This document shows positions 10,016 to 19,444 of a DNA stretch of 64,000 nucleotides, piece by piece. Where the stretch lies: assembly GCF_900109575.1 (NCBI RefSeq), contig NZ_FOAF01000001.1, forward strand, positions 434,001 to 498,000, read 5' to 3'. The notes below the pieces were generated by a model. That model worked only from the letters and a program-made list of their open reading frames with translations, was not told where the DNA came from and made no database searches. This DNA is from Olivibacter domesticus (GTDB lineage: Bacteria > Bacteroidota > Bacteroidia > Sphingobacteriales > Sphingobacteriaceae). A program made the position numbers and the translations under genes. The stretch's first letter is position 1. Each line of letters begins with the position of its first letter.

Positions 10016-10609
10016 TCACTGGATGTTAAAGAAAAGTCTATATATATAAGAAAGCTCGTAGACAAAAAACAGCAGTATAAGAATTGCGTGAAAGGTTTTA
10101 TTGTTTGAATAGATGGCTATTATACACAGAATAAGATGTGTAATATTTCGTATAGGATATTCCCAATTATAATGCTGATGATAATAATCCTGCCCTTTAA
10201 TAAAAGTATCTATAAAATCCAGTATAAAAGAGAACCCTAATACACCGAAAATCCACTTCTTCCTCGAAAAGAAATATTCTTTATATGATTTATATTCTCC
10301 AAGATTTCCAGGAATTAACAGTGCGCATAACACATAATAAAAACTGATATAGAAAAAAAGGAAAAAGTATTCGGCAAAGTTCCAATGCTTAACAATCCGC
10401 AATTCTGCTTCCCACCACCAGAAATGTATAATGAGCAGTAATACATAACCGCACCAAGTTAAATGGACCCAATAAGGCTTAATTGATTTAGGGTGTTCTA
10501 TAAAGTTCACCATTCCTTTTAATAGGTGTGTAATACTTAACCCCAGTATAATAGCAATAATAGTTTTTACATGATCAAAGGTCATGGTAACCTGAAGCAA
10601 ACTCAACAT
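10016..10609 (-). CDS. Hypothetical multi-pass membrane protein
   Basis: A 197-residue integral membrane protein with about six hydrophobic segments and a conserved-looking N-terminal block (IILGLSITHLLKGMVNFI, then YWVHLTWCGYVLLLIIHFWWWE). I have seen similar uncharacterised proteins in Bacteroidota and Proteobacteria but know of no function. It stands alone, with more than 300 bp on both sides. Its many aromatic residues and lack of charged residues inside the helices give no hint of substrate. Confidence 0.75.
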   Translation of the reverse strand: MLSLLQVTMTFDHVKTIIAIILGLSITHLLKGMVNFIEHPKSIKPYWVHLTWCGYVLLLIIHFWWWEAELRIVKHWNFAEYFFLFFYISFYYVLCALLIPGNLGEYKSYKEYFFSRKKWIFGVLGFSFILDFIDTFIKGQDYYHQHYNWEYPIRNITHLILCIIAIYSNNKTFHAILILLFFVYELSYIYRLFFNIQ

Positions 10610-10931
10610 GGAATAAAATTTTAATAGATCCCTAGAAACGTTATCATAACTAAGTTTTTCAACGCATAATAGACTAAAAATACCATTTTTCTTGGATTAT
10701 TTAGGCTATTATTTTTTTTTGATCCAATGCTTTAGAGCTGCACAACACAATAAAGTCATCATCCAGTATATATCGCTTTCATTTTTTTAAACTTGTAGCA
10801 ACGAATTACTATTGATCCTATTTTCATATTACCTTTTTGATACATGATATAAACAACTATTCATTGTCCTAGTTTTGTTCTATCGTTCGGGATTTATTAA
10901 TTTAGAACTTTCTTATCTTGATTAGTCTTTT
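10610..10931. other. AT-rich divergent intergenic region
   Basis: A 322-bp spacer between divergently transcribed genes (membrane protein on minus, nitrilase-fold hydrolase on plus). It must hold both promoters, but no good -7/-33 pair stands out. Nothing else seen. Confidence 0.5.
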
Positions 10932-11720
10932 ATGAAGATAGCTTTGGCATCACCCCCTTTTCCTAAATCGATTAACGATGGTTTGTATTGGCTTGAAAAA
11001 TTGGTAAAAAATGCTGCCCGCAAAAGGGCTGAAATCATTTGTTTTCCCGAGTCGTTTATTCCAGGTTATCCGGGAATGGGATACGCTATTGAGGAACGCT
11101 CATCAACAAAGCTTCAGCTGGCGCTGGAGAAGGTCTGCCTTATTGCAGCTGAAAATGCCATAACTATTATTGTTCCAATGGATTGGCATTTTGCCAATGG
11201 AATTTTTAATGTAGCCTATGTGGTTTCGAATAGAGGAGAAGTATTGGGGTATCAAACGAAAAACCAATTGGATCCTTCCGAAGATGATTATTGGACTGCG
11301 GGTACGGAACGGAATATTTTTGAAGTAGGTGGAATAAAAATTGGGATTACAATATGCCACGAAGGATTTCGCTATCCTGAATCTGTTAGATGGGCTGCAC
11401 AGCAAGGCGCGCAGATTGTGTTCCACCCGCATTTTGTAGGAAGTAACATAGAAGGTGTACAACTCACGGAATGGGGAAATAAAGATAACCCTTATTATGA
11501 AAAAGCGATGATGATGAGAGCCTTAGAAAACACTATCTATTTTGCTAGCTCCAATTATGCTTCGAGCTACCCAGGCTCTGCCAGTGCTGTGATTGATCCA
11601 GACGGTGGTTGCCTTATACATGAAAAGTATGGAAATATTGGAGTCATCGTGGCAGATATAGATACTGCCCGAGCGACTGGTTTGCTAGCCAAGAGGTTTA
11701 AAAAAGAACTATATCAATAA
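10932..11720 (+). CDS. Carbon-nitrogen hydrolase (nitrilase superfamily)
   Basis: Cytoplasmic hydrolase of a C-N bond (amide, nitrile or carbamoyl). The 262 residues carry the complete catalytic triad of the superfamily: Glu40 (CFPESFIPGYP), Lys110 (YQTKNQL) and Cys142 (ITICHEGFRYPE). A second Glu-like position in the DPSEDDYWTAG loop also fits. There is no signal peptide. Length is typical for single-domain amidase-type members (260-300 residues). It is monocistronic, and no neighbour points to a substrate. Most likely an omega-amidase- or N-carbamoyl-type amidohydrolase; the subfamily cannot be fixed by reading. Confidence 0.9.
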   Translation: MKIALASPPFPKSINDGLYWLEKLVKNAARKRAEIICFPESFIPGYPGMGYAIEERSSTKLQLALEKVCLIAAENAITIIVPMDWHFANGIFNVAYVVSNRGEVLGYQTKNQLDPSEDDYWTAGTERNIFEVGGIKIGITICHEGFRYPESVRWAAQQGAQIVFHPHFVGSNIEGVQLTEWGNKDNPYYEKAMMMRALENTIYFASSNYASSYPGSASAVIDPDGGCLIHEKYGNIGVIVADIDTARATGLLAKRFKKELYQ

Positions 11721-11911
11721 GTAATCGGTCTAAACCGCTATTAATATAAATCGTCAACAATGTTATTCTATCAAGCTACAGCACGGTAGTTCGTAAGGTC
11801 ATTAAGTGAATAAGCTATGAAGTAATAGAAGCCATCCGCAATACACAGCGCGATCGCTAACAAAAAGGCTAACGCTCACTGGCCTTGCAACCTATAATGA
11901 GCCTAGCCCCG

Positions 11912-11961
11912 CTATAGCTTCTTGCTAGGATGACTATAGCTTCTTGCTAGGATGGCTATAG
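11912..11961. repeat. 22-bp tandem repeat, 2.3 copies
   Basis: Two consecutive copies of a 22-bp unit (ctatagcttcttgctaggat + g + a/g) at 11912-11933 and 11934-11955 differ at one position and are followed by the first six bases of a third copy. It lies in non-coding sequence. Confidence 0.9.
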
Positions 11962-12102
11962 AACGAGTATACAATCTTCCTGCACTGACCCTGCAACGAC
12001 CCTACAATCATACTGCCTCAGTCCTGTCTAAGCCTTGTCTATATTATAGCAATTCGTTACCAAGGATTACACACTAATATGTAAGACTATGGCATGCTTG
12101 CA

Positions 12103-12126
12103 GGACCGACCTCATAGGGTGAGCGT
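12103..12126. repeat. Short dispersed repeat, copy 1
   Basis: The 24-nt sequence beginning GGACCGACCTCATA matches 49353-49376 at 21 of 24 positions, both times at the edge of a gene-free interval. Its core is nearly self-complementary in the second copy. Origin unknown. Confidence 0.6.
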
Positions 12127-12304
12127 GAAAAAGTTTCGAGTGGAGTAGGAGAATGATATGAAGGGAAGTGATTGTATACTATGATCTGAGAAGTTTTTTA
12201 GCGAAGATTGTGAAGTCGTGAGTTTTGACCCTTTTTGTCAAGAGCGCTCTATGCAATTTGGCGATGGCTATCCTTACTTTATCAAGCAAACAGAGAAAGG
12301 GTGG

Positions 12305-13036
12305 TCAAAAAATCAGCTGCTTTATTGCCGAAAGATAATTTCGTCCGACATTGATCTCAACATCGTTTGGTAAGGTCACAAATAATTTAGAGATGTCTTT
12401 ATATAAAGTAATGATATGCTCAACATTAACAATATAGGAGCGATGTATCCGGATAAAACGGTTATCCAGTTTTCGTTCTATACTCCCGATGCCAAAAGAA
12501 CTTAAATATGAGTGGTTATCAAGGGTGTAGATCCATGTATAATCTCTCTCTGCTTTAAAGTAGGTTATATCATGAATGGCAATGCTCTGAAGTCGCCTAC
12601 CATTTTCAACGAGTATACGGGAAGGCAATTCGCTCTTCGCCAGCGAGTACAGAAGATTTCCGTTCATCAGCGTGATATCATACCATTTTAAATATTTTTC
12701 CAATGCAAGATATAAGCGATCCATGTTATAAGGCTTTAGCAAATAGTCGATGGCATTATGCTCAAAGGCTTTTATGGCGTGCATTTCTGCTCTACTGGTG
12801 AAAATTACCGGCGGCACATGATCCACATTTGCCAGTACCTTAAAGGCATTCTGCCCAGGTAAATCCGTATCTATAAAAAGCAATTGTGGCGCACGGGCAT
12901 TAATGTATTTTACGGCTTCCAGGCCATTGGAGCATGCACCGGATACGTAAAACGAAGGGAAAAGCCGCATAGATTCGCAAATCAGCGTACGTTGTGTGTC
13001 ATCAGCATCTACAATGAGTACAGATATCTTGTTCAT
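12305..13036 (-). CDS. LytTR-family response regulator
   Basis: Two-component response regulator of the LytR/AlgR class. The 243 residues comprise a receiver domain (about 5-120) with the acidic pair (VDADD, residues 9-13), phospho-acceptor Asp56 (LLFIDTDLPG), the Thr/Ser switch (FTSRAE) and conserved Lys102 (LLKPYNM), followed by a LytTR DNA-binding domain (about 140-240; ITYFKAERDYTWIY, then FIRIHRSYIVNVEHI). No histidine kinase gene lies next to it, so it is an orphan here. A Crp-like regulator follows on the same strand, 68 bp away. Confidence 0.95.
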   Translation of the reverse strand: MNKISVLIVDADDTQRTLICESMRLFPSFYVSGACSNGLEAVKYINARAPQLLFIDTDLPGQNAFKVLANVDHVPPVIFTSRAEMHAIKAFEHNAIDYLLKPYNMDRLYLALEKYLKWYDITLMNGNLLYSLAKSELPSRILVENGRRLQSIAIHDITYFKAERDYTWIYTLDNHSYLSSFGIGSIERKLDNRFIRIHRSYIVNVEHIITLYKDISKLFVTLPNDVEINVGRNYLSAIKQLIF

Positions 13037-13104
13037 GATGTTAGGTTGTTACAGCACAAAGATAAGGGTACATGAAACAGTCAGATCTGACATTTGTCAG
13101 GATC

Positions 13105-13692
13105 TTAATCAGGACGTTTAATAACTTGCTTTCTAATTCTGCTCAGGCTATCCTGATGGATGCCCAAAAAAGAGGCAATATATTTTAAAGGGATCGTCTG
13201 TACTACTTCGGGCTGCTGCTGAAGTAGTTTCTGATAACGTTCTTCTGCGGTAAGGCATACGGCATCGATCTGCATATCCTGCAACCAGCTTAACAGTCGG
13301 TGCATAATTGCCTGTTCAATTTCATAAGCCTTGGATACTTGCTTTTTAATGGCTTCTACATCTGTTTTGGACCACTCCAGCACTTCAATATCGGTTAATG
13401 TTTCCAATGCGCAAGATGATAGCTCACCGTTTAATAAATATAAGGGTGTTGAAATAAAGTCATTTGCCGATACTAATCCTAATGTGTAGTCGCTCCCCTC
13501 GTGTACGCGGAACAGCCTTACAATGCCCTCGTTAAGGAAAAATAGCTTTTTTACGATTTTTCCCTGATGCATGACGATGGTATGTTTTGGTATAATTCGA
13601 TGCCCGGTTACGGAAGAAATCATTTGTACATCCTTAGGCGACATGGATATTCCCCGTGTTTGTAGATATACGCATACTTTTTTAAATATCAT
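13105..13692 (-). CDS. Crp/Fnr-family transcriptional regulator
   Basis: A 195-residue cyclic-nucleotide-binding-fold regulator. The N-terminal beta-roll (HTIVMHQGKIVKKLFFLNEGIVRLF) is followed by a dimerisation helix and a C-terminal helix-turn-helix (IASFLGIHQDSLSRIRKQ). The cAMP-contacting phosphate-binding-cassette residues of E. coli Crp are not evident, as is common in Bacteroidota members of unknown effector. No cysteine cluster for an Fe-S centre is present. It is transcribed alone or just after the OmpA-like gene, which ends 83 bp upstream. Confidence 0.92.
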   Translation of the reverse strand: MIFKKVCVYLQTRGISMSPKDVQMISSVTGHRIIPKHTIVMHQGKIVKKLFFLNEGIVRLFRVHEGSDYTLGLVSANDFISTPLYLLNGELSSCALETLTDIEVLEWSKTDVEAIKKQVSKAYEIEQAIMHRLLSWLQDMQIDAVCLTAEERYQKLLQQQPEVVQTIPLKYIASFLGIHQDSLSRIRKQVIKRPD

Positions 13693-13774
13693 GACTATTT
13701 ATAAGCTTATAGCGCTAGACGGTGATTATTGCTTATAAATATATCAATAATGAATTGAAAAAAAAATATTTGAC

Positions 13775-15094
13775 TTATAGGCGTATAAATTCTACTCGTC
13801 TGTTTTGTGCCATTCCCTCTTTTGTTTTATTATCTCCCATGGGGGCAGATTCACCTTTTCCAAGGGCTTCCAGCCGATTGGCGGTAATACCATAGGTATT
13901 TTGCAGCTTCTCTTTTACTGCCTTTGCCCTAAGTTCGCTTAATTGCTGATTGGCTTGCTCTTCACCAACTGCATCGGTATGTCCGATAATCTGCACGTTC
14001 ATATCTTGGTTTTCGGTTAACACTGTAGCGATGGATTTCAATACGCCTGATGAGCTTGCTTTGATATTGGCAGAACCGGTGTCGAAAAGAATACCGGTAG
14101 TGCTAAACTTACCTTCTTCTATCAGTTTATGTCTTGTGTCGGGCAAACCTTTTGCAATTTTGATATTGGAGATATACACACCTACCTGATCGTTCTGGTA
14201 AGGACTGCTGCTTAACTGGAAGAACAACTGATTGAAGATGCCGTCTATAGGTATGGCCTTAGGCACATCGTATATCTTTTCTTGGTCCATCCATATCCGT
14301 AATCGTTCTTTTTGACCTTGCATAGATACATGTACCACTGTACTGTACCAATTTTTGGCCAGGGTACTACGTTGTGGCGGACTATTAAAATGCCTTGTAT
14401 ACTTTTTATAGGTTTCCAGTACCAGATTGGCCCCATCTGAAAGTGGAGACACTTCCATGTAAAAGGATTTATCACCTTTCGGGTCAGATAGTAAGGGGTT
14501 CCCGGTGGGGTCCTCCTGGCCGGAGGCCAGCAGGCCAAAACGTACTGAAGGCGGTAACCATCCTTTGAAATCGAACTGTAGAAATAGATCGAATTCCACT
14601 GTAAAGTCGGATCCCAGCATTTTCTTATTGTCTGTCAAAGCGACTGTTCGCTGTGCCATGCGCAACCATTGGCCATCCATGCCATCCAGCTTTACAATAA
14701 CAGAACTTCCGTTGCTATTCCAGTTCCTTGGTAATTCTCCAAGAGCCTCGTTTGAAAAGTCGTTAACATATAATACAGAATCACCGGGAACAAAGTCATA
14801 CTTGCTGAATGCCTTTACGCTGGATGGTTCTTGGTGGCCATCGGCAGACTCCTTTTCGTTAGAAGCCTCTTCTTGGATGGTTTCTTGGGTAGTACCTGTT
14901 CCTCCAATGGCTTTATCTAAATGCTTGCCAACAGCTTTATCCGTTTTATCGAGGATTTTGCCTGTGGCCGCTTGAGTAGCCCTATCTTTTATTTTTTTAA
15001 ATAGTGACTGCGCGTTCGATGTGCTGGGTAAGGTCATCATAATAGCGATTATGCCGAAACAAAGCAGGATATTTCTGAAAATGAACCTATTCAT
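13775..15094 (-). CDS. OmpA-family cell-envelope protein
   Basis: Secreted protein of 439 residues with a signal peptide (cleavage near STSNAQS), a Lys-rich alanine segment, a central beta-rich region that resembles a concanavalin/LamG-like domain (about 95-310; DFSNEALGELPRNWNSNGSS), and a C-terminal OmpA domain (about 330-439; ILFDTGSANIKASS, QIIGHTDAVGEEQANQQLSE, NRRVEFIRL). The OmpA domain binds peptidoglycan non-covalently, so the protein probably links envelope and cell wall. The central domain could bind carbohydrate, but that is inference. It is monocistronic with a 314-bp gap upstream. Confidence 0.9.
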   Translation of the reverse strand: MNRFIFRNILLCFGIIAIMMTLPSTSNAQSLFKKIKDRATQAATGKILDKTDKAVGKHLDKAIGGTGTTQETIQEEASNEKESADGHQEPSSVKAFSKYDFVPGDSVLYVNDFSNEALGELPRNWNSNGSSVIVKLDGMDGQWLRMAQRTVALTDNKKMLGSDFTVEFDLFLQFDFKGWLPPSVRFGLLASGQEDPTGNPLLSDPKGDKSFYMEVSPLSDGANLVLETYKKYTRHFNSPPQRSTLAKNWYSTVVHVSMQGQKERLRIWMDQEKIYDVPKAIPIDGIFNQLFFQLSSSPYQNDQVGVYISNIKIAKGLPDTRHKLIEEGKFSTTGILFDTGSANIKASSSGVLKSIATVLTENQDMNVQIIGHTDAVGEEQANQQLSELRAKAVKEKLQNTYGITANRLEALGKGESAPMGDNKTKEGMAQNRRVEFIRL

Positions 15095-15408
15095 ATGTAT
15101 TGTCTTAACTAAACTATTATCAAAAATAGGATGCTTTTTATTTAAAATTCAGGTGTTTCTACCAACGCACATTTTAAGCTGACTAAACGACTATAATATC
15201 GACCAAACGTTAAATTGCGACGGCTAAAGTTAGGCACGAGAGACGAAACTCATCGATATACGGATCAAGAGAGAAAATCTAATTGCAAATTATCAGAAAG
15301 CAGTAGCAGTGTTATATTATAAGGCAGGAACGCGTTAGCGTAAACTTTATAAGGAAAACTGCGTGAAAGGCTCTAAGTCGATCAACTTAGAGCCCTTTAT
15401 ACTTTATA
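15095..15408. other. Intergenic spacer
   Basis: A 314-bp gap between two minus-strand genes. It contains the terminator at 15369-15394; no other gene, repeat or clear promoter was found. Confidence 0.5.
15369..15394 (-). terminator. Terminator of the GAF-protein gene
   Basis: A perfect 9-bp stem (GGCTCTAAG / CTTAGAGCC) with an 8-nt loop sits 14 bp past the stop of the gene at 15409. The T-run after it on the minus strand is short (TTT). Confidence 0.6.
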
Positions 15409-17694
15409 TTAACATACCGGAAGTTGAATGGCTTTTAAACCAGAAATGCTCTGAAGATCTTCAACCTCAAATTGTCTTATTTCGAAACTCCTTCCCCTTT
15501 TATTTTTTAATCGGTTTATATACCCTAGGTATTCCATTTCTTCTATCTCAGAGCTGTATACGATGGTTATTTTTCCTTCTTGTACAATCCTTTTCTTTGT
15601 GTTTTTTATAAAGGCTTTATCAATTCTCTTCTTAACGATTTCATACCGGGCATTATAAGTGCCATCAACATCAAATCTCTTTTCATCCATTCTAAATCGG
15701 ATTGAAATAGGTGAGTGATATACAAGAATTAACCCGGTAACTCCAAGAGGGTAGGGCAAAGCTGCTTTCTGGTTTTCATGCTTTTCAATCATATCGCTTA
15801 ATGTCTCCAGTTGCCAGAATCGCAAAGCATATAAATGACGCGCCGTAAAACCTGTCTCAGGTGAAATACTTATACCTACATATAGATTATGATCAACGCC
15901 ATCTGTTTTAAATCTTTCATAATAATGTGGAATTATTTGTTGGGCTTCCACCTGACTTTTATCTATTGTTTTGCTCAGCCTTTCATTAATAGTGGTGATG
16001 GTTTCGTCGTAAAGTCTCCTGTTAAGATGAAAAAAGCCGTCTTTCTGTAATGTGTTCCGGAAGTATTTCTTTATTTCATCCTGAAGATTTGACGCCTGTA
16101 TACTTTTAAGGAGCGGATGTATTTTTTGCAATAAAAAAGTGGAAATCTCTTGTTCCGTAGATACTTTAAACGTTCCAGTAAGTTCAGAAAAATAACGTTC
16201 AGTTGCAATTGCCGCTTCCGAAAGATCAAGCCTCTTAGCATTCTCGGTTTTAATTTTTTCAAGAATATTGCGAACACTTATCAATTGTTTTTTTAAGTCT
16301 AACTGAATGCTTCTGTTTCTGGTTTCAGAAGAACCTTTAATATCAATTTGCCCATATAGCGGATATACATCATTGAAAATGATTTCATGTAATTTGTAAT
16401 CATTGTTCTTTTCTTTTTTTTGAATATAGGCTTCTACTTCTTGTTTAAATCTCCAATATACACTTTTATGAATGGTTGTATATTGATCTTGGATGATGGC
16501 TTGCACACGATTTTGGTGTTCGGTGATTAACTCCTGCACCCCCTCGCTGAAGTAGGGCATAAATATTTCTAATTTCTGGGCATTTATACTATTAAGAATT
16601 CTATCGCGCGGGCACAAAATTTCAAGGATACCGATGACTTTATTGTCAAGAATGAGTGGCGCCAGTATCAAACTGCCTTTATATTTTAAAAATGTCTTTT
16701 TAAATAGGTTATCTTCTTGTAAATGGTTTACCTTATCTAAAGAAGCGAGTGCAAAATTTCTTTTATATGTAAAAAGTAATTTATGTAGATCTGCGTGAAG
16801 TGCATTAATGGCGATAAGCTCTGCTGTGTTTCGGAGTAAATAGCTTCGAAGATCAGGAGCAAAGGCCGGCTTACTGAATACATCTTGCTCTTCGTTATAT
16901 AACATCAAACCACAGCTGATATCGGATACCTTATAGATGGTTTTTAATATACGTTCTGTGTTCTTTAATATGTTTTTAGCATTTTCAGTTGAAAAATTCT
17001 CTTTGAAGATGGATACAGCATTTTCTATTGTTGCGTCAAACAGGTTAATGATAGCAAAACCTTTTAAGATATAACTTTCGTTTGGAAATAATTTTTTCCA
17101 AAGGGAAATGTCATCAAAGTTATCTATCAGTTGTTCAATATCGGCTTCGGTTAAGGTGATTGATGTGGCTGTAGGAACGATGTCTAAAAAGTCAGCATTA
17201 TATAAAATGCGATAATGTTTAATGTTTCCATTATTGTCCGGAACATCATAAAAAAGCGGTTTGCTGAAATCAAGTTGAGTTCCGTAAAGCTCATTTAATA
17301 TGATACAACAGCTCATTATGTAGAATTCGTGCTCACCAAAATCTCTGATATTGATCTCAAAATCAGAGCCGGCCGCTTTTAAAATCTTTTCCAACCGCTT
17401 TGTGTGGTTAAAGAATATATTGGTATAAGGGATATTGACAGCTTTAATTTCGTTTTCACCCAGCAATGTTGGAAAGAGTGGCTTAAGTAACTCGGCTAAT
17501 ATAGATTTATGATTTTCGAGTTCCTCAGCATTTTTTATACCACTGCGCAACTGTGGATAGGTATGTACTCGTTGAAGCAAATACTTTTCCTGATCCTTTG
17601 CTTCCTGGGTGCTTACTTTTTCCTCCAAATCGCGGATAAGCTGATCGAAAGAGAGTTCAATCCGAAAGGGGGAATCAGTATTGGGCAATATCAT
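15409..17694 (-). CDS. GAF-domain protein of unknown signalling role
   Basis: A 761-residue soluble protein without signal peptide or membrane segments. A GAF-like small-molecule-binding domain is visible at roughly 240-400 (ERILKTIYKVSDISCGLMLY, SLILAPLILDNKVIGILEI), followed by a long helical region rich in charged residues and a C-terminal alpha/beta region (HLYALRFWQLETLSDMI; PLGVTGLILVYHSPISIRF). Similar long GAF proteins occur in Bacteroidota next to sensor or stress genes, but I cannot name a function. There is no histidine kinase, GGDEF or HTH domain. It is monocistronic, ended by a hairpin. Confidence 0.8.
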   Translation of the reverse strand: MILPNTDSPFRIELSFDQLIRDLEEKVSTQEAKDQEKYLLQRVHTYPQLRSGIKNAEELENHKSILAELLKPLFPTLLGENEIKAVNIPYTNIFFNHTKRLEKILKAAGSDFEINIRDFGEHEFYIMSCCIILNELYGTQLDFSKPLFYDVPDNNGNIKHYRILYNADFLDIVPTATSITLTEADIEQLIDNFDDISLWKKLFPNESYILKGFAIINLFDATIENAVSIFKENFSTENAKNILKNTERILKTIYKVSDISCGLMLYNEEQDVFSKPAFAPDLRSYLLRNTAELIAINALHADLHKLLFTYKRNFALASLDKVNHLQEDNLFKKTFLKYKGSLILAPLILDNKVIGILEILCPRDRILNSINAQKLEIFMPYFSEGVQELITEHQNRVQAIIQDQYTTIHKSVYWRFKQEVEAYIQKKEKNNDYKLHEIIFNDVYPLYGQIDIKGSSETRNRSIQLDLKKQLISVRNILEKIKTENAKRLDLSEAAIATERYFSELTGTFKVSTEQEISTFLLQKIHPLLKSIQASNLQDEIKKYFRNTLQKDGFFHLNRRLYDETITTINERLSKTIDKSQVEAQQIIPHYYERFKTDGVDHNLYVGISISPETGFTARHLYALRFWQLETLSDMIEKHENQKAALPYPLGVTGLILVYHSPISIRFRMDEKRFDVDGTYNARYEIVKKRIDKAFIKNTKKRIVQEGKITIVYSSEIEEMEYLGYINRLKNKRGRSFEIRQFEVEDLQSISGLKAIQLPVC

Positions 17695-17932
17695 GTTAAG
17701 GGATTTATTTGATTACAATATTATTCAAATTAACAATAGAGTACAATAGACAAAATTGAAAAAAATGTCAAATACTTTCTGTTTAAATTAGATTTTGCTA
17801 ATACCCTACTTCGTAATAGCTTCTGTTTTAACAGAATTGATAGCATCTTTAGTATAAGGCTAAAAGAAAAATTCTTAACCTAGGTTCATTGTTTGAATTT
17901 ATAATGTCATCGATCTTTGTGTAAAAAATATC

Positions 17933-18424
17933 ATGGTTGAAATTGTTTTATTAGTGGTTTTTATTATTTCTTTGGTTGTACTGAAGATATTAAGAAAAGA
18001 GTATCAGTTTGCTTTGGCAGGGAAAATTGCGATGTCGGCCATGCTAGTGGTTGCCTTTATTGGGCGATTCAAATTTCCTCACGGACTAGCCATGATGTTG
18101 CCTGATGTTATACCTTATCGATTAGAAATGGTATATCTCACAGGGTTTTTAGAATTATTCGCCGCCGTAGGCCTTTTAATACCGCGTTTTCAGGCGCTGA
18201 CAGCGCGATTGCTCATCTTGTTTTTTATATTGATATTACCTGCTAATATTTATGGGGCTATTCACCATGTAAACATAGAAACGGCTAGCTTTGACGGCCC
18301 GGGCCCGGTTTACTTGTGGTTTAGAATTCCCTTACAGCTATTTTTTATCGCTTGGGTCTATTTGTTCGCGCTAAAGAAATATTCCACAATTGCGATTAAC
18401 AAAAAGCCCGCTCTCTTAAAGTAA
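17933..18424 (+). CDS. DoxX-like small membrane protein
   Basis: A 163-residue inner-membrane protein with an N-terminal anchor and four further hydrophobic helices. The spacing and motifs (LAGKIAMSAMLVVAFIGRF, then YLTGFLELFAAVGLLIPRF, then RLLILFFILILPANIYGAI) fit the DoxX/DoxD family. Members are linked to oxidative or thiosulfate metabolism in some bacteria, but the function of this subgroup is unknown. It is convergent with the SDR gene; a possible weak hairpin GCCCGC/GCGGGC follows the stop. Confidence 0.8.
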   Translation: MVEIVLLVVFIISLVVLKILRKEYQFALAGKIAMSAMLVVAFIGRFKFPHGLAMMLPDVIPYRLEMVYLTGFLELFAAVGLLIPRFQALTARLLILFFILILPANIYGAIHHVNIETASFDGPGPVYLWFRIPLQLFFIAWVYLFALKKYSTIAINKKPALLK

Positions 18425-18522
18425 ATACAAAAAATTGCGGGCATTATACGGTGTAATTATTTTTTCAACAAAGGCTCCAGAAGTGACCATGCACAGTTCC
18501 TCTTTCGTTGTTTAATGATACA

Positions 18523-19317
18523 CTAAATTGTTGGAATGGTACCTCCATCAATAATATATTCAGTACCACTTAAGTAGCTTGCTCTTGGGGATACCAGAAA
18601 TCCTATTAGTTCGGCAATGTCCTCTGGTCTGGATGGTCTCCCCATAGGGATTCCACCTAAACTACTCATCACATTTTGTTTGGCCTCTTCGATAGTGATA
18701 CCTAATCGTCCAGATATTTCTGTCATCATACCTTTGGCTCCGTCTGTTTCAATCCAACCGGGTGAAACGGTTAATACTCTAACGCCTTTTGGTGACACTT
18801 CTTTCGAAAGATTTTTGCTGTAGTTAACCAGTGCAGCTTTGGCAGCTGCATAGGGAAGTGTGGAATCATATAGTGGCAATCTTGCCTGAATAGACGCAAT
18901 ATGTATGATCACTCCTGATCCGTTAACAATCATAGAAGGTAAAAGCCCTCTATCAAGACGAACTGCGGCAAGTAAGTTTGTTTGTAGCATATCTTCCCAA
19001 TTCTGATCACTTATAACAGCAAACCCTCCTCCTGGTGTAGTTGATCCTCCCATATTGTTTATAAGGATATCCAGCTTATGGTAAGTAGCGATAATTTCAT
19101 TTATCACTTTAGTAGTGCCCGCTGATTGACTGATATCGGCAGCAATAAAATGGAAGTTTTTTTCAGCAAATGGCGGCGGATTTCTGGCAGTGACGATCAC
19201 CGTTGCTCCAGCAGCGGCAAGTCGTTCCGCAATGGCCTTTCCTGTTCCCTTTGTACCACCTGTAACTAATGCTGTTTTTCCCGACAGCTCATTATTAAAA
19301 TGATAATTTATCTGCAT
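18523..19317 (-). CDS. Short-chain dehydrogenase/reductase
   Basis: NAD(P)-dependent oxidoreductase of the classical SDR family, 264 residues. Cofactor motif TGGTKGTG (residues 19-26), NNMGG (88-92), and the catalytic set Ser142, Tyr156 and Lys160 (YAAAK) are all present; the C-terminal YIIDGGT is typical. The substrate cannot be told from sequence. The gene is divergent from an HxlR-type regulator that probably controls it. A possible promoter on the minus strand is CACATTTG with an upstream TTG 20 bp away. Confidence 0.93.
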   Translation of the reverse strand: MQINYHFNNELSGKTALVTGGTKGTGKAIAERLAAAGATVIVTARNPPPFAEKNFHFIAADISQSAGTTKVINEIIATYHKLDILINNMGGSTTPGGGFAVISDQNWEDMLQTNLLAAVRLDRGLLPSMIVNGSGVIIHIASIQARLPLYDSTLPYAAAKAALVNYSKNLSKEVSPKGVRVLTVSPGWIETDGAKGMMTEISGRLGITIEEAKQNVMSSLGGIPMGRPSRPEDIAELIGFLVSPRASYLSGTEYIIDGGTIPTI

Positions 19318-19407
19318 ATTTATAATATTAAATTGTACAAATGTGACTTATATATACGGTGTTAACAAGTAGGGAAAACCGATTCATATAGGGATAAATT
19401 TTTCTCA

Positions 19408-19440
19408 TTTGAATTTAAATAACGTTTACTACTATTTTTG
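19408..19440 (+). promoter_or_regulatory. Bacteroidota-type promoter of the HxlR gene
   Basis: TTTG at 19408-19411 and TATTTTTG (TAnnTTTG) at 19433-19440, 21 bp apart. The predicted transcript starts at about 19446, almost on the ATG at 19445, so the message may be leaderless. The box also rules out the upstream ATG at 19409 as the real start. Confidence 0.6.
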
Positions 19441-19444
19441 TATT

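Larger units (their letters stand above)
11721..12304. other. Long intergenic region with short repeats
   Basis: A 584-bp gap with no convincing gene. It contains a 22-bp tandem repeat (11912-11961), a 24-nt element found again at 49353 (12103-12126) and a small hairpin-capable stretch (TTTTGACCCTTTTTGTCAAGA, near 12223). One frame from about 12190 into the LytTR gene region is open but has no start codon and no recognisable homology. Confidence 0.5.

Noticed and set aside
11103-11462. 119-codon minus-strand frame
   Set aside because: Lies opposite the nitrilase-fold gene, whose catalytic triad is intact; no homology seen.
11912-11961. CRISPR array
   Set aside because: The repeat units are directly tandem with no spacers and no cas genes are near.
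14505-14975. 156-codon plus-strand frame
   Set aside because: Shadow of the OmpA-family gene on the other strand.
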